A stretch of DNA of 64,000 nucleotides from Alteromonas sp. CI.11.F.A3 (GCF_032925565.1 NZ_CP136708.1:4340001-4404000), one strand, 5' to 3'. Positions 38,618-49,536 are shown, numbered from the stretch's first letter. The notes: generated from the letters alone by a model not told the origin. A program made the numbers and translations.

Positions 38618-40417
38618 TTGTCAGATCCACTCATGTCTTTGGTTGCCGTTGGCTTATTGTCGATTAGCTGCCAATATCTCGCGTACAAGGTTCGTTTACC
38701 TGCCATCTTACCGCTTTTGATTGTAGGCATTGTGGTTGGCCCTGTATTTGGTGTACTTAATGCAGACGCGCTGTTTGGCGACCTTTTATTTCCTGTTGTA
38801 TCGCTTTCCGTTGCTATTATTCTGTTCGAAGGATCCCTTACCCTTAAGTTTGGCGATATTGCGGGCCATGGCAATATGGTACGTAATCTATGTAGTGTGG
38901 GTGTACTAGTCACCTGGGTCATTGCCGCAGTGGCGGCCCATTACAGCCTAGACTTGTCATGGCAACTCTCCTTCTTATTCGGCGCTATCGTGACGGTGAC
39001 AGGCCCAACCGTGATTGTGCCCATGCTGCGTACTGTACGACCTAAATCTAACTTAGCCAGTATCTTACGGTGGGAAGGGATTGTTATCGACCCCATCGGC
39101 GCCCTGCTGGCCGTATTGGTATTTGAGTTTATTGTTGCTTCTCAAGGCAATGCGATTTCCCACACCTTTATCACCTTTGGCAAAACCATTGGCATTGGTT
39201 TCCTACTTGGGTTTAGTTCGGGTTACCTGCTAGGACTTTCTATTCGCAAAGATTGGATCCCACATTATTTATTAAACACCGCGGTGTTAACGATTATTCT
39301 AGGGGTGTTTGCAGCATCAAATTATGTTGCACATGAATCTGGACTATTGGCCGTTACCATCACAGGTATGGTGCTAGCCAACATGAAGAACGTGGAAGTA
39401 GAAGACATTCTAGAGTTCAAAGAAACCTTGAGTGTACTGCTTATCTCAGGCTTGTTCATATTACTTGCAACCCGTCTTAGCCTTCAATCTGTTGCGGATG
39501 TGGGCTGGGGAGCGCTTATTGTACTTGGCGCAATCATGTTTATTGCACGCCCATTATCGGTAGCAGCGTCTTCTATTGGCACTGGCCTTAAACTTAATGA
39601 GCTGGCCCTACTGAGCTGGATTGCTCCCCGCGGAATTGTGGCCGCAGCCGTATCTGCATTGTTTTCTTTAAAGCTTGAAGAAATTGGCTACGAAGGTGCT
39701 GGCATTATCGTGCCTATGGTCTTTCTTGTGATTATCGCGACCGTAGTGGTACAAAGCCTGACTTCTCGAAGTGTCGCGCAATTGCTGAAAGTAAGAGCCC
39801 CCGCCCCTACCGCTTACCTTATGTTCGGTGGCAGTAAATTTAACCGAATGCTCGCTGATGAGATGATTAAGCAAGAGCTAAACGTTACCGTTGCAGATAC
39901 CAACTGGGATGCCATTCGTGAAGCTAGAATGATGGATATTCCTGTGTATTTTGGTAACCCTATGTCAGATCACGCAGCGCGCCATCTTGATATTGCCAGC
40001 TTTGGTACGGTGCTAATTATGTCACCTTACAAACAACTTAATCCCCCCATCGCTTATCACTTTGAAAATACCATGGGTAAAGACAAAGTGTGGGCACTGA
40101 CAAGTAACGAACAGTCCACCCGTCCAAGTCACCAAGTAAGCGAACAATACGCTAAACGTCTTACCTTATTTGATGAAGGTGTGACTTATGGCTATTTAGC
40201 GTCTGCGATTGCCCGAGATGCTAGCGTGAAAACCACACGGCTGTCTGATGAATTCACGTTCGCGCAATACAATGAAAAGTATGGTGATAGAGCTACACCA
40301 TTAATAGCCATAGATGTTGAAGGAAAAAGCTTCACGTTTGTGAATGGCAACAGCATTCACCCTAAAGCTGGATGGCGAGTAATTAGTTTGATTTTACCTG
40401 AAGGTGAAGCAGTGTAA
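38618..40417 (+). CDS. CPA1-type Na+/H+ antiporter with TrkA-N-like domain
   Basis: A 599-residue cation/proton antiporter. About twelve helices (residues 1-390) contain the family core ILFEGSLTL, TVTGPTVIVPMLRTVRPKSNLASILRWEGIVIDPIGALLAVLVFEF (two adjacent acidic ion-binding residues in the region EGIVIDP) and LSWIAPRGIVAAAVSALF. A cytoplasmic nucleotide-binding-like domain (about 400-500, APTAYLMFGGSKFNRMLADEMIKQELNVTVADTNWDAIREA) and a C-terminal TrkA-C-like tail follow. The start is a TTG at 38618, favoured because AAGGGA is spaced correctly; the next ATG (residue 6) is too far from it. The exact ion is unknown. Confidence 0.88.
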   Translation: MSDPLMSLVAVGLLSISCQYLAYKVRLPAILPLLIVGIVVGPVFGVLNADALFGDLLFPVVSLSVAIILFEGSLTLKFGDIAGHGNMVRNLCSVGVLVTWVIAAVAAHYSLDLSWQLSFLFGAIVTVTGPTVIVPMLRTVRPKSNLASILRWEGIVIDPIGALLAVLVFEFIVASQGNAISHTFITFGKTIGIGFLLGFSSGYLLGLSIRKDWIPHYLLNTAVLTIILGVFAASNYVAHESGLLAVTITGMVLANMKNVEVEDILEFKETLSVLLISGLFILLATRLSLQSVADVGWGALIVLGAIMFIARPLSVAASSIGTGLKLNELALLSWIAPRGIVAAAVSALFSLKLEEIGYEGAGIIVPMVFLVIIATVVVQSLTSRSVAQLLKVRAPAPTAYLMFGGSKFNRMLADEMIKQELNVTVADTNWDAIREARMMDIPVYFGNPMSDHAARHLDIASFGTVLIMSPYKQLNPPIAYHFENTMGKDKVWALTSNEQSTRPSHQVSEQYAKRLTLFDEGVTYGYLASAIARDASVKTTRLSDEFTFAQYNEKYGDRATPLIAIDVEGKSFTFVNGNSIHPKAGWRVISLILPEGEAV

Positions 40418-40435
40418 GAAGATGCTAGCGGGTTA

Positions 40436-40506
40436 AGATGGCACCCTGCCTAAGCAGGGTGCATCTCCCTGGAGAACGCGTAATTCAGTGCTTCTTCGTG
40501 AGAAGC
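40436..40506 (+). other. Two hairpins in the gap after the antiporter gene
   Basis: The first hairpin, 40436-40466, has a stem AGATG-GCACCCTGC against GCAGGGTGC-ATCT with one bulge and a 4-base CTAA loop, but no T-run. The second, GCTTCT-TCGTG-AGAAGC (40490-40506), is followed by an A/T stretch ending in TTTTTT at about 40520. Together they may be an mRNA 3' structure plus terminator, or a small RNA. The rest of the 295-base gap, to 40712, shows nothing definite. Confidence 0.5.
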
Positions 40507-40712
40507 ATAATTGTTTATTTTTTACCGTAACCACGCTGTCGGCGTTATAAAAGCAAAGAGCAGACCACTTTGTATTTCACTTATATTTTCAATACGTTAT
40601 ATATTTAATGGTAAATTAAAGGGCTGCCATAGGAGTGCAAAGAAAAACCTTGGTGCAATGCATGCCCAATTTTGGTGAGCTAAAATTAACCAATTGATAT
40701 TTATAGGTAAGG

Positions 40713-42029
40713 CTAACCTACATTATGTTTTACAACCGCTAACGTTTTATCCAATGCACCACTGTTTTCCTCTAAAACTTTACGGCCGGCTTTTCCAGCT
40801 TCTTCTCGTTTCATCGGGTCGTTAATCCAAGTCTCACATTGCTGAGCAATTTCCTGTGCATTCTCTATTTTGGTAAGCGCACCACGTTCTGCCAAATACT
40901 CACAAATGACTGGGTTGTTATAGGTATGTGGCCCCATCATTATGGGAATTGAAAAAGCGGCTGGCTCTAACGCATTATGGCCACCTCGATTGGCAATCGA
41001 GCCACCTACAAACGCAAAACTAGCAACGCTATAAGCACTATTCAATTTGCCCATTTCATCAAGCAAGATAACTTTTGTTTCTGGGGATATAGCATCAATG
41101 TTACTTGTACGAACGTATTCAAGTTCGTTTTGCTCTAGAAGCTTAGCGACTGTGTCAAACCGTTCTGGATGACGAGGCACTAACAGTAGGCGAAGATTCA
41201 CCGCACTTGATGAGCCAAGTATCTTCATGGCATCAATCATGGCTTGCTCTTCAAGATCGTGGGTACTGCCAGCAACTAATATTGGGCCATCTGTTAGTGA
41301 AAGGCCCATAAACCCTACACTTCTATCCGTTGTGGCAGCAGCTTGGTCAAACTTAATATTATTGGTTTGGGTCATACGTGTTTCAGGCATACCTAGCGCA
41401 AGGTAATTATCGTAATCACGCTGGCCTTGAGTACATATATGAGAAAGTTTGTTTAGCATAGGGCTAAATAGCTTACTTATCTTCATGTAGCGCTTAGCCG
41501 ACCTATCCGTCATACGCGCATTAATCACCATTATCGGTATGTGACGCTTCCAGCAAGCATGTATAAAGTTAGGCCATAACTCGACTTCGGTAATAAGCAC
41601 AGCTTTAGGTTTAATGCGCTTTATCATTGCAGCCATGGCCGTATGCAGGTCATAGGGCAAGTAAAAGTGGTGCACAGAGTTACCAAAAATATCACGCACT
41701 CTTGCCGACCCAGTGGGCGTAGTGGTGGTCACCGTAATTTGGGTATCTGGTTCAGCCTGAATAATGCGCTTTATTAAGCAAGATGCCGCCACCACTTCAC
41801 CAACTGAAACGCAGTGAAACAGGTAACCACCCGTTTTATGAGGTCTCGCAACAAAACCGAATCGCTCAAACCGGCGTTGGTTATATTCTTTATTTCTCGT
41901 CGCACCACGGCGCATTAGTTGGATAAATGCGAAAGGGATAATGCAAAATAATACACAGGAGTAAAGCCAGCGACAGACATCTTCTAGTAATGTAGGTCTG
42001 TATTCGGCTTCTTTACCGCCTCTTATCAT
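40713..42029 (-). CDS. waaA: 3-deoxy-D-manno-octulosonic acid transferase
   Basis: Adds Kdo from CMP-Kdo to the lipid IVA precursor at the inner membrane face, the first step of LPS core assembly. It has an N-terminal membrane anchor (YSCVLFCIIPFAFIQLMRRG), then the family motifs GYLFHCVSVGEVVAA, TTTTPTGSARVRDIFG, LITEVELWPNFIHACWKRHIP, NNIKFDQ, ILVAGSTHDLEEQ and SFAFVGGSIANRGGHNALEPAAF. At 438 residues it is slightly longer than the enteric protein because of about 20 extra N-terminal residues before the anchor. ATG at 42029 with AGGAATT upstream. It is divergent from the two core glycosyltransferase genes. Confidence 0.93.
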   Translation of the reverse strand: MIRGGKEAEYRPTLLEDVCRWLYSCVLFCIIPFAFIQLMRRGATRNKEYNQRRFERFGFVARPHKTGGYLFHCVSVGEVVAASCLIKRIIQAEPDTQITVTTTTPTGSARVRDIFGNSVHHFYLPYDLHTAMAAMIKRIKPKAVLITEVELWPNFIHACWKRHIPIMVINARMTDRSAKRYMKISKLFSPMLNKLSHICTQGQRDYDNYLALGMPETRMTQTNNIKFDQAAATTDRSVGFMGLSLTDGPILVAGSTHDLEEQAMIDAMKILGSSSAVNLRLLLVPRHPERFDTVAKLLEQNELEYVRTSNIDAISPETKVILLDEMGKLNSAYSVASFAFVGGSIANRGGHNALEPAAFSIPIMMGPHTYNNPVICEYLAERGALTKIENAQEIAQQCETWINDPMKREEAGKAGRKVLEENSGALDKTLAVVKHNVG

Positions 42030-42173
42030 TAGTAATTCCTATTGTTATTCTTTGGTAGCCTGACTGGCTCACGACACAATAAATGAAATGCGTAGCGCTA
42101 TGCTAGGTCGTCATCAAACTGACGTTATTATGTGTTTTACTCACCCATTATAACTCGTCTACATGTAAGTTTT

Positions 42174-43208
42174 ATGTGCTCTACTGCAACCCAGCCGAAC
42201 ATACTTTTAATCAGGCTTAGCGCTATTGGTGACATTGTAATGGCCTCAGGGCTTCCGTCCAGCATAAAAGCAGCCCTACCTAATGCCAGAATTACTTGGT
42301 TAGTCGAAAAACCGTATGCTGGGCTAATACAGCAGCACCCTTTTGTTGATGAGATTCTTGTATGGCCGAAAAGCGAATGGAAAGCGTTTGGCAAGAAGCG
42401 CGCCTATTGGTCTTTGTTCAAATCCGTTCTGGCATTTAGGCGACAACTCCGCGATAAAGGCTTTACCCATGCCGTTGATGCCCAAGGCTTACTTAAAAGT
42501 GCCTTTTTAGCCTATCTCAGTGGCGCGGCTCACCGTATTGGTTTTAACAGTAAAGAGCAAAGCCAACGCTTTTTGACCGATACAATAGATAAACCAATAT
42601 CAGAGGAAATCAGCAGCGAGTATCGATTTTTAGCAAAGCACATGGGCGCTGACGCTTATCAACTACATGTCGAGATGGGGGAAGCTGCCACACTACAATT
42701 GCGGCGCACACTAAATGCGTTGTCAGTGAATAGCAATTATATTGTACTAGCCCCCTTTACTACCCGACCGCAAAAGCACTGGCCAATTAATCACTGGAAG
42801 CAGCTTATCACCCTGATTCGTCAACACAGTGATATCTCTATTGTTATTCTAGGCGGCCCGTCAGATAGCTGTGATGCACAGTCACTAACCTTCAATGATG
42901 GTGATGTTTATTCATTAGCGGGGCATGTATCGTTAGCAGAATCAGCCGTGGCCGTGAAACAGTCTCAAGCCTTTATTGGCGTTGATACTGGCCTAACACA
43001 CATGGCGGTCACTTTTCTTCGCCCTACAGTTGCTCTTTTTGGGTCTACCTGTCCGTATACATATACTGATAATACCAACACTCATGTATTATATAAAAAC
43101 CTAGTCTGTGCGCCATGTAAGCGTAAACCAACGTGTAATGGTACATTTGACTGTATGGCATCCATTCGCCCAGAAGAAGTTTTTACCACTGTGAAGGAAT
43201 ACTTGTGA
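42174..43208 (+). CDS. GT9 family heptosyltransferase
   Basis: Predicted to transfer heptose from ADP-heptose to the LPS core. The 344-residue protein begins with the GT9 hallmark NILLIRLSAIGDIVMASGLPSSIKAALP and continues with VDAQGLLKSAFLAYLSGAAHRIGF. The C-terminal half has VLAPFTTRPQKHWPINHW, GVDTGLTHMAVTFLRPTVALFGST, and the usual late Cys cluster CAPCKRKPTCNGTFDCM. The frame is open to a GTG at 42132, but the ATG at 42174 gives the family N-terminus. The next gene overlaps its stop by 4 bases. It sits in an LPS core locus with waaA; which heptose position it serves is not clear. Confidence 0.85.
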   Translation: MCSTATQPNILLIRLSAIGDIVMASGLPSSIKAALPNARITWLVEKPYAGLIQQHPFVDEILVWPKSEWKAFGKKRAYWSLFKSVLAFRRQLRDKGFTHAVDAQGLLKSAFLAYLSGAAHRIGFNSKEQSQRFLTDTIDKPISEEISSEYRFLAKHMGADAYQLHVEMGEAATLQLRRTLNALSVNSNYIVLAPFTTRPQKHWPINHWKQLITLIRQHSDISIVILGGPSDSCDAQSLTFNDGDVYSLAGHVSLAESAVAVKQSQAFIGVDTGLTHMAVTFLRPTVALFGSTCPYTYTDNTNTHVLYKNLVCAPCKRKPTCNGTFDCMASIRPEEVFTTVKEYL

Positions 43209-44296
43209 GCTTAAAGATTTTGCATATTGAATTGGGTCGAAACCTATATGGCGGCGCTAAACAAGTAGTCTACTTGTTAGATTCACTGAACCGTCAGTTT
43301 GATTACGAAAACCACTTAATATGCCCAGAAGACAGTAAAATTGCAGCGCTGGCCCTTTCAGGCTGCCAAACGCATACTATTGCTTATCGCGGTGAAACCG
43401 ACTTATTTGCCGTAAAACGCATGGTGAATATTGCCCGTAAAATTAAAGCCGATGTCATCCATGTACATAGCCGCCGAGGGGCAGATGTATTCGGCGCCAT
43501 GGTAGCTAAGATAACCGGCATTCCCGCTATATGCACCCGACGAGTAGATAATCCTGAGTCACTGTTTGCTACCTACAAATACAGCCAGTTTGCAGCTGTA
43601 GCGAGTATTTCTGAGGGCGTATTCAATGTGGTAAGCCATCACTGTGAAGCGGTAAAACACCAACCAGTTATTCACTCATCTGTAGACTTTAAAGAGTTTT
43701 CTAAGCCAGCAGACAAAGCGTGGCTAAGTGAAACCTTTTCCATCCCGTCAGATCATACAGTTATTGCCAATTTTGCTCAGCTTATATCTCGTAAAGGCCA
43801 AGCCGATATTATTTTGGCCATGGAAAAAGTGGTTCAAAATAATCCTCAAGTAAGCTGCTTACTCTTTGGCAAAGGGAATCTTAAAGAAAGCTATCAAGCG
43901 CTTATCGAACGACATTTGCTTACCGAACACGTGCATCTGTGCGGCTTTACCGATGAGGTCAGCAAGATTTTGCCCAGTGTTGATATTGTGGTTCACCCCG
44001 CTTATGCAGAGGGCTTGGGCGTTATTCTTCTTCAAGCGGGTGCCTGTAAGCGTGCAGTGGTATCAACACCGGTAGGCGGCATTCCAGAAATTATCGAGCA
44101 TGATGAAACGGGATTAATGGTGACGCCAGGGAATATAGATGAAATAGCCGATGCGTTGATTAAGCTCGTAAATGATAAGCAAAGCCGAGATACCTTAGGC
44201 AATCAGTTGTATCAACATGTAAAAGGGCATTTCAGTACCAAGGAAATGGCGGCTAGTTATAGCGAGTTGTATTTGACCGTCACACAGCCATCATAA
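43205..44296 (+). CDS. GT4 family glycosyltransferase
   Basis: A GT-B fold enzyme of 363 residues that uses a nucleotide sugar, probably for LPS core or related glycan. N-terminal half: LHIELGRNLYGGAKQVVYLLDSL, DVIHVHSRRGADVFGAMVAKITGIPAICTRR. C-terminal Glycos_transf_1 half: VIANFAQLISRKGQADIILAMEKV, LLFGKGN, VHLCGFTDEVSKILPSVDIVVHPAYAEGLGVILLQAGACKRAVVSTPVGGIPEII. The start is GTG at 43205, which overlaps the stop of the heptosyltransferase (GTGA), so the two are translationally coupled. The specific sugar and acceptor are unknown. Confidence 0.87.
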   Translation: MSLKILHIELGRNLYGGAKQVVYLLDSLNRQFDYENHLICPEDSKIAALALSGCQTHTIAYRGETDLFAVKRMVNIARKIKADVIHVHSRRGADVFGAMVAKITGIPAICTRRVDNPESLFATYKYSQFAAVASISEGVFNVVSHHCEAVKHQPVIHSSVDFKEFSKPADKAWLSETFSIPSDHTVIANFAQLISRKGQADIILAMEKVVQNNPQVSCLLFGKGNLKESYQALIERHLLTEHVHLCGFTDEVSKILPSVDIVVHPAYAEGLGVILLQAGACKRAVVSTPVGGIPEIIEHDETGLMVTPGNIDEIADALIKLVNDKQSRDTLGNQLYQHVKGHFSTKEMAASYSELYLTVTQPS

Positions 44297-44323
44297 TTTT
44301 GTATCGTTGAATTTTAGGCAATA

Positions 44324-44349
44324 AAAAAGCCGCTCAAGAGCGGCTTTTT
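44324..44349. terminator. Bidirectional terminator, GT4 / rpsQ
   Basis: AAAAAGCCGCTC (44324-44335) pairs perfectly with GAGCGGCTTTTT (44338-44349) with a 2-base loop as written. It lies between the convergent GT4 gene and rpsQ and ends the S10 operon on the minus strand. Confidence 0.93.
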
Positions 44350-44371
44350 CAATTGTAAGAAAAGTTAGCGA

Positions 44372-44629
44372 TTAAACGCCAGCTTTTTCTACAACGCTAA
44401 CCAATGTCCAATTTTTGCTTTTAGACAATGGACGACATTCACTAATAGTGACTACGTCGCCTTGGTTACATACGTTTTCTTCATCGTGGGCGTGAAGTTT
44501 AGTAGAACGTTTGATGAACTTCCCGTAGATAGGGTGTTTTACAAAACGCTCAACAACAACAGTAATGGTTTTATCCATCTTGTTGCTAACCACACGACCT
44601 TGCACTGTACGAACTTTTTGTTCAGTCAT
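44372..44629 (-). CDS. rpsQ: 30S ribosomal protein S17
   Basis: An 85-residue primary 16S rRNA binding protein of the small subunit. It starts [52 protein letters not shown] and has the family's [18 protein letters not shown]. Its ATG overlaps the rpmC stop by one base. It is the last gene of this operon: a strong terminator follows within 50 bases and the next gene is convergent, so rplN does not follow it. Confidence 0.97.
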   Translation of the reverse strand: MTEQKVRTVQGRVVSNKMDKTITVVVERFVKHPIYGKFIKRSTKLHAHDEENVCNQGDVVTISECRPLSKSKNWTLVSVVEKAGV

Positions 44630-44820
44630 TACGCATCAGCCTTTTGAGTCAGAATGGTTTTAACACGCGCGATGTTACGACGTACAGTTCTCAATTGATC
44701 AGTCTTTTCAAGTTGACCAGTTGAGTGCTGCATGCGCAAGTTGAACTGTTCGCGTAGCAGGTTAATCAACTCTGCGTTCAGCTCTTCTACGCTTTTTTCT
44801 TTCAGTTCAGTCGCTTTCAT
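44629..44820 (-). CDS. rpmC: 50S ribosomal protein L29
   Basis: A 63-residue two-helix hairpin protein near the exit tunnel of the large subunit: [31 protein letters not shown] and the conserved [16 protein letters not shown]. Stop and start codons overlap by one base with rpsQ and rplP on either side, the usual tight coupling of the S10 operon. Confidence 0.97.
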   Translation of the reverse strand: MKATELKEKSVEELNAELINLLREQFNLRMQHSTGQLEKTDQLRTVRRNIARVKTILTQKADA

Positions 44821-45233
44821 TACATCACCGTCCGAGTTACAAAGGTTGTCTTAAATGGCAGTTTAGCCGCTGCCAATTCAAACGCTTCGCGTGCTAGAGA
44901 TTCAGGAACACCTTCCATCTCATAAAGAACACGTCCAGGTTGAATTTGGCATACCCAGTACTCAACGTTACCTTTACCTTTACCTTGACGCACTTCAAGA
45001 GGCTTCTCAGTAATTGGCTTATCAGGGAAAACTCGAATCCAAATTTTACCTTGACGTTTAACGTGACGAGTCATAGCACGACGCGCTGCTTCGATTTGGC
45101 GAGCGGTCATACGACCACGGCCAACTGCTTTCAGGCCATAAGTACCGAAGCTTACCTTGCTCCCCGCAATGGCAAGACCACGGTTACGACCTTTATGCAT
45201 TTTACGAAATTTCGTACGCTTTGGTTGTAACAT
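44820..45233 (-). CDS. rplP: 50S ribosomal protein L16
   Basis: A 137-residue large-subunit protein at the A-site tRNA elbow. [55 protein letters not shown] and [23 protein letters not shown] are all intact, including the Arg near residue 81 that is hydroxylated in E. coli. It follows rpsC by 3 bases. Confidence 0.97.
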   Translation of the reverse strand: MLQPKRTKFRKMHKGRNRGLAIAGSKVSFGTYGLKAVGRGRMTARQIEAARRAMTRHVKRQGKIWIRVFPDKPITEKPLEVRQGKGKGNVEYWVCQIQPGRVLYEMEGVPESLAREAFELAAAKLPFKTTFVTRTVM

Positions 45234-45236
45234 GAT

Positions 45237-45941
45237 TTAGCCCTCACGCTTAGAGTTGCGGCCTTTCTTCTTAGGTTGAGCAGGCGGAGCTTGCTCTTGA
45301 GTTGTAGGCAAACCGCCCAGAACTTCACCTTTGAAGATCCATACCTTCACACCAATAATACCGTAGGTAGTTGCAGCTTCTGAAGTTGCGTAATCGATAT
45401 CTGCACGGAATGTGTGCAGAGGTACGCGACCTTCACGGTACCATTCAGAACGAGCAATTTCTGCTCCGCCCAAACGGCCACTAACTTCAACTTTAATACC
45501 CTTAGCACCAAGACGCATTGCGTTTTGTACCGCGCGCTTCATAGCACGACGGAACATTACACGACGCTCTAGCTGGCTAGAGATACTATCGGCAACCAGT
45601 TGTCCGTCAAGCTCAGGCTTGCGAACTTCTGCAATGTTAATCTGAGCTGGCACACCGGCTAGCTTAGAAACATAGGCGCGAAGCTTCTCTACATCTTCAC
45701 CTTTTTTACCGATTACTACGCCTGGACGAGCAGTGTGAATAGTCACACGGATGCTCTTAGCAGGACGCTCGATCACGATTTTAGAAAGTGAAGCGCTTTT
45801 AAGCTGTTTAGTCAGATACTTACGTACCTGATGATCGTTATACAGGTTATCCGCATAGTCACCAGTATTAGCGTACCAGGTAGAAGTCCATGGTTTACTG
45901 ATACCCAGGCGTATACCTGTAGGATGTACCTTCTGTCCCAT
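45237..45941 (-). CDS. rpsC: 30S ribosomal protein S3
   Basis: A 234-residue small-subunit protein at the mRNA entry site. [25 protein letters not shown] at the start, a KH domain with the GxxG loop ([14 protein letters not shown]), and the C-terminal domain [31 protein letters not shown] short tail ([18 protein letters not shown]) is basic. ATG at 45941, 9 bases after the rplV stop. Confidence 0.97.
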   Translation of the reverse strand: MGQKVHPTGIRLGISKPWTSTWYANTGDYADNLYNDHQVRKYLTKQLKSASLSKIVIERPAKSIRVTIHTARPGVVIGKKGEDVEKLRAYVSKLAGVPAQINIAEVRKPELDGQLVADSISSQLERRVMFRRAMKRAVQNAMRLGAKGIKVEVSGRLGGAEIARSEWYREGRVPLHTFRADIDYATSEAATTYGIIGVKVWIFKGEVLGGLPTTQEQAPPAQPKKKGRNSKREG

Positions 45942-45950
45942 TATCTACTC

Positions 45951-46283
45951 CTAGTTATCCGCTACAACCACAGTGATGTGACTGCTACGCTTAAAGATAC
46001 GATCTGCACGGCCTTTGGCACGTGGCTTGATACGTTTCATAGTTGGACCTTCGTCAACGAAAACTTTGGCAACGACTAATTCGTCGATGTCAGCGCCTTC
46101 ATTGTGTTCTGCATTTGCAATCGCAGATTCCAAAACTTTTTTAACCAGCGCTGCGCTTTTCTTCGGGCTGTACGTAAGAAGCTCAAGCGCTTTCTCAACG
46201 TGCATACCGCGAATTTGATCCGCTACCAAGCGTGCTTTTTGAGCAGACGAGCGGGCAAAACGGTGTTTAGCTAATGCTTCCAT
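45951..46283 (-). CDS. rplV: 50S ribosomal protein L22
   Basis: A 110-residue protein that lines the peptide exit tunnel. It has the conserved [22 protein letters not shown]-terminal region and the beta-hairpin [34 protein letters not shown], whose tip is where macrolide-resistance deletions or insertions occur. The hairpin looks normal in length. It lies 12 bases downstream of rpsS. Confidence 0.97.
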   Translation of the reverse strand: MEALAKHRFARSSAQKARLVADQIRGMHVEKALELLTYSPKKSAALVKKVLESAIANAEHNEGADIDELVVAKVFVDEGPTMKRIKPRAKGRADRIFKRSSHITVVVADN

Positions 46284-46295
46284 TTATCCTACCCC

Positions 46296-46571
46296 TTATC
46301 GTTTGCTTTTCTTATCCGCGACATGGCCGCGGTAAGTACGCGTTGGCGCAAATTCGCCCAACTTGTGGCCGACCATTTCATCGCTGATGATGACTGGAAC
46401 GTGCTGGCGACCGTTATGGACCGCAATGGTCAACCCAATCATATCTGGGATGATCATAGAACGACGAGACCAAGTCTTAATTGGTTTACGTTCGTTCTTT
46501 TCCACTGCAGCCTCTACCTTCTTCAGCAAGTGAAGGTCAATAAATGGACCCTTCTTGAGAGAACGTGGCAT
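46296..46571 (-). CDS. rpsS: 30S ribosomal protein S19
   Basis: A 91-residue protein of the small-subunit head. [20 protein letters not shown] and the conserved [28 protein letters not shown], then [21 protein letters not shown] are all typical. It stands 15 bases after rplB in the same operon. Confidence 0.97.
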   Translation of the reverse strand: MPRSLKKGPFIDLHLLKKVEAAVEKNERKPIKTWSRRSMIIPDMIGLTIAVHNGRQHVPVIISDEMVGHKLGEFAPTRTYRGHVADKKSKR

Positions 46572-46586
46572 GGTGAATCCTCGCTG

Positions 46587-47411
46587 TTACTTATTACGAC
46601 GACGTACGATAAGTTTATCGGTACGCTTGTTACTTCGGGTTTTCTTACCTTTAGTAGGAACACCCCAAGGAGATACTGGATGACGACCACCCGACGTGCG
46701 TCCTTCACCACCACCGTGTGGGTGGTCTACTGGGTTCATGGCAACACCACGAACTGTAGGACGAACACCACGCCAGCGGGTTGCACCGGCTTTACCCAGT
46801 GAACGCAGCATGTGCTCTGCATTGCCTACTTCACCAATGGTGGCGCGGCAATCAGATAGTACTTTACGCATTTCGCCAGAACGTAGACGCAAGGTAACGT
46901 AGTTTCCGTCACGTGCTAGGATCTGAGCATAAGCACCGGCAGAACGTGCAATTTGTGCACCTTTACCAGGCTTCATTTCAATTGCGTGTACAACAGAACC
47001 TACTGGGATATTACGCATTGGCAATGTGTTACCAGACTTGATCGGAGCATCCGAACCAGACTGGATTGCATCACCAGCTTTCATACCCTTTGGAGCCAGA
47101 ATGTAACGACGCTCACCATCTGCATACAATACTAGTGCAATGTTAGCAGAACGGTTAGGATCGTATTCTAAACGCTCAACAGCGGCTGGAATGCCGTCTT
47201 TGTTGCGTTTAAAGTCAATCACACGGTAGTGTTGTTTATGACCACCACCAATATGACGAGTTGTAATACGACCATGGTTGTTACGACCGCCAGATTTGCT
47301 GTTCTTTTCAAGCAAAGGTGCGTAAGGCGCGCCTTTGTGAAGGTCAGGGTTAGTAACCTGAACAACGTGACGACGACCGGCAGAAGTTGGCTTAGCTTTC
47401 AATAATGGCAT
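46587..47411 (-). CDS. rplB: 50S ribosomal protein L2
   Basis: A 274-residue protein needed for subunit association and peptidyl transfer. [41 protein letters not shown] and the C-terminal [30 protein letters not shown] with the functionally important His in the HPHGGG loop are present. The last residues are strongly basic ([16 protein letters not shown]). Confidence 0.97.
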   Translation of the reverse strand: MPLLKAKPTSAGRRHVVQVTNPDLHKGAPYAPLLEKNSKSGGRNNHGRITTRHIGGGHKQHYRVIDFKRNKDGIPAAVERLEYDPNRSANIALVLYADGERRYILAPKGMKAGDAIQSGSDAPIKSGNTLPMRNIPVGSVVHAIEMKPGKGAQIARSAGAYAQILARDGNYVTLRLRSGEMRKVLSDCRATIGEVGNAEHMLRSLGKAGATRWRGVRPTVRGVAMNPVDHPHGGGEGRTSGGRHPVSPWGVPTKGKKTRSNKRTDKLIVRRRNK

Positions 47412-47425
47412 TTCTAATCCCCTTC

Positions 47426-47725
47426 TTACTCAGCGCCACCGACAAAGTCGATGTCCTGACCTTCTTTAAGAACCACGTAGGCCTTTTTCCAGTCACTGCG
47501 TTTACCGAAAGACTGACCGTGACGCTTGGTTTTACCCTTAACGTTTACAGTACGAACACCTTCAACCTCAACTTCAAACAGTTTTTCAACTGCAGCTTTG
47601 ATTTCAGCTTTGTTCGAATCTTTCGCTACTTTAAATACAACCGTGTTGCTTGCTTCAGCAGCCATAGTAGACTTTTCTGAAACATGCGGTGCTAAAAGCA
47701 CCTTCAGTAGACGTTCTTCTTTCAT
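47426..47725 (-). CDS. rplW: 50S ribosomal protein L23
   Basis: A 99-residue protein at the tunnel exit, the docking site of trigger factor and [66 protein letters not shown] is standard. Its ATG overlaps the rplD stop by 4 bases (ATGA). Confidence 0.97.
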   Translation of the reverse strand: MKEERLLKVLLAPHVSEKSTMAAEASNTVVFKVAKDSNKAEIKAAVEKLFEVEVEGVRTVNVKGKTKRHGQSFGKRSDWKKAYVVLKEGQDIDFVGGAE

Positions 47726-48327
47726 GCTAACGCCTCCTCAAGTTGTTTAACCGCATCAGCTGTAATTAGCACTTTTTCAAATGCAATCAAACTTACTGGG
47801 TCGATGCCTGCAACATCACGTACGTCAACTTTGTACAAGTTGCGTGCCGCTAGGAACAAGTTCTCATCAACATCAGCAGTAACGATAAGAACATCATTTA
47901 GTTCATAGTCGTTAAGCTTAGCAATAAGTTCTTTTGTCTTAGGTGCTTCCACACCAAACTTCTCTACCACAACCAAACGGTCTTGACGGATTAGTTCAGA
48001 CAAGATGCTTTTTAAAGCACCACGATACATTTTCTTGTTAACTTTTTGATCAAAGTCACGAGGCTTGGCTGCGAATGCACGACCACCACCAACCCAAATT
48101 GGGCTGCGGATAGTACCAGCACGAGCACGGCCTGTGCCTTTTTGACGCCATGGCTTCTTACCACCACCACGTACTTCAGCGCGAGTCTTCTGCGCCTTTG
48201 TACCCTGACGAGCACCTGCACCGTAAGCTACAACGACTTGGTGTACCAAGGCTTCGTTGAATTCACGTCCAAAGGTCGCTTCGGATACTTCAAGAGCGCT
48301 TTGCGCATCTTTCAATGTTAATTCCAT
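47722..48327 (-). CDS. rplD: 50S ribosomal protein L4, operon autoregulator
   Basis: A 201-residue large-subunit protein whose long loop enters the exit tunnel; the loop here is [45 protein letters not shown]. In E. coli free L4 binds the S10 leader and represses the whole operon at transcription and translation. A structured leader is present here upstream of rpsJ, so the same control is plausible. Confidence 0.97.
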   Translation of the reverse strand: MELTLKDAQSALEVSEATFGREFNEALVHQVVVAYGAGARQGTKAQKTRAEVRGGGKKPWRQKGTGRARAGTIRSPIWVGGGRAFAAKPRDFDQKVNKKMYRGALKSILSELIRQDRLVVVEKFGVEAPKTKELIAKLNDYELNDVLIVTADVDENLFLAARNLYKVDVRDVAGIDPVSLIAFEKVLITADAVKQLEEALA

Positions 48328-48345
48328 CAGTTCACTCCCCAGACG

Positions 48346-48984
48346 TTACGCTTTAACAGCTGGCTTAACGATTACATCGCCGCCAGTTGCGCCAGGTACG
48401 GCACCTTTAACAAGGATTAGGCTGTTTTCTACGTCTACACGTACCACTTCCAAAGATTGGGTAGTCACTTGCTTGTTACCAAGCTGACCAGCCATTTTCT
48501 TACCTTTGAAAACTTTACCAGGTGATTGGTTTTGGCCAATCGAACCAGGTGCACGGTGAGACAAAGAGTTACCGTGAGTCATACGTTGTGAACTAAAGTT
48601 CCAACGTTTGATCGCGCCAGCAAAACCTTTACCTTTTGATGTACCAGTGACATCAATCTTTTTAGTGTCGTTAAAGATTTCAACAGTGATTTCACTGCCT
48701 ACTTCAATATCGCCACCTTCGTTATCTTCCAGGCGGAATTCTACTAGAGCACGACCTGCTTCAACACCAGCTTTAGCAAAATGACCTGCTTCAGCTTTGT
48801 TAACGCGGTTCGTTTTCTTGCTTCCAGTAGTAACCTGAAGAGCGCGATAACCGTCAAGTTCTTCAGTGCGTAACTGAGTAACACGGTTTGGGGTCGCTTC
48901 AATAACAGTCACAGGGATAGACGTACCATCTTCAGTGAAGATGCGAGTCATACCCACTTTACGACCGACTAGACCAATCGCCAT
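48346..48984 (-). CDS. rplC: 50S ribosomal protein L3
   Basis: A 212-residue protein near the peptidyl transferase centre. [34 protein letters not shown] at the N-terminus, and the loop region [40 protein letters not shown] with the Gln methylated by PrmB in E. coli (in [10 protein letters not shown]). It follows rpsJ by 18 bases. Confidence 0.97.
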   Translation of the reverse strand: MAIGLVGRKVGMTRIFTEDGTSIPVTVIEATPNRVTQLRTEELDGYRALQVTTGSKKTNRVNKAEAGHFAKAGVEAGRALVEFRLEDNEGGDIEVGSEITVEIFNDTKKIDVTGTSKGKGFAGAIKRWNFSSQRMTHGNSLSHRAPGSIGQNQSPGKVFKGKKMAGQLGNKQVTTQSLEVVRVDVENSLILVKGAVPGATGGDVIVKPAVKA

Positions 48985-49002
48985 TGTTATTACCCTCTCT
49001 TG

Positions 49003-49536
<534 letters not shown>

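Noticed and set aside
42132..42173. GTG start at 42132 for the heptosyltransferase
   Set aside because: Adds 14 residues before the conserved GT9 N-terminus; the ATG at 42174 fits the family.
46323..46802. 159-codon plus-strand frame over rpsS/rplB
   Set aside because: Shadow of highly conserved ribosomal genes on the other strand; no ribosome site or family likeness.
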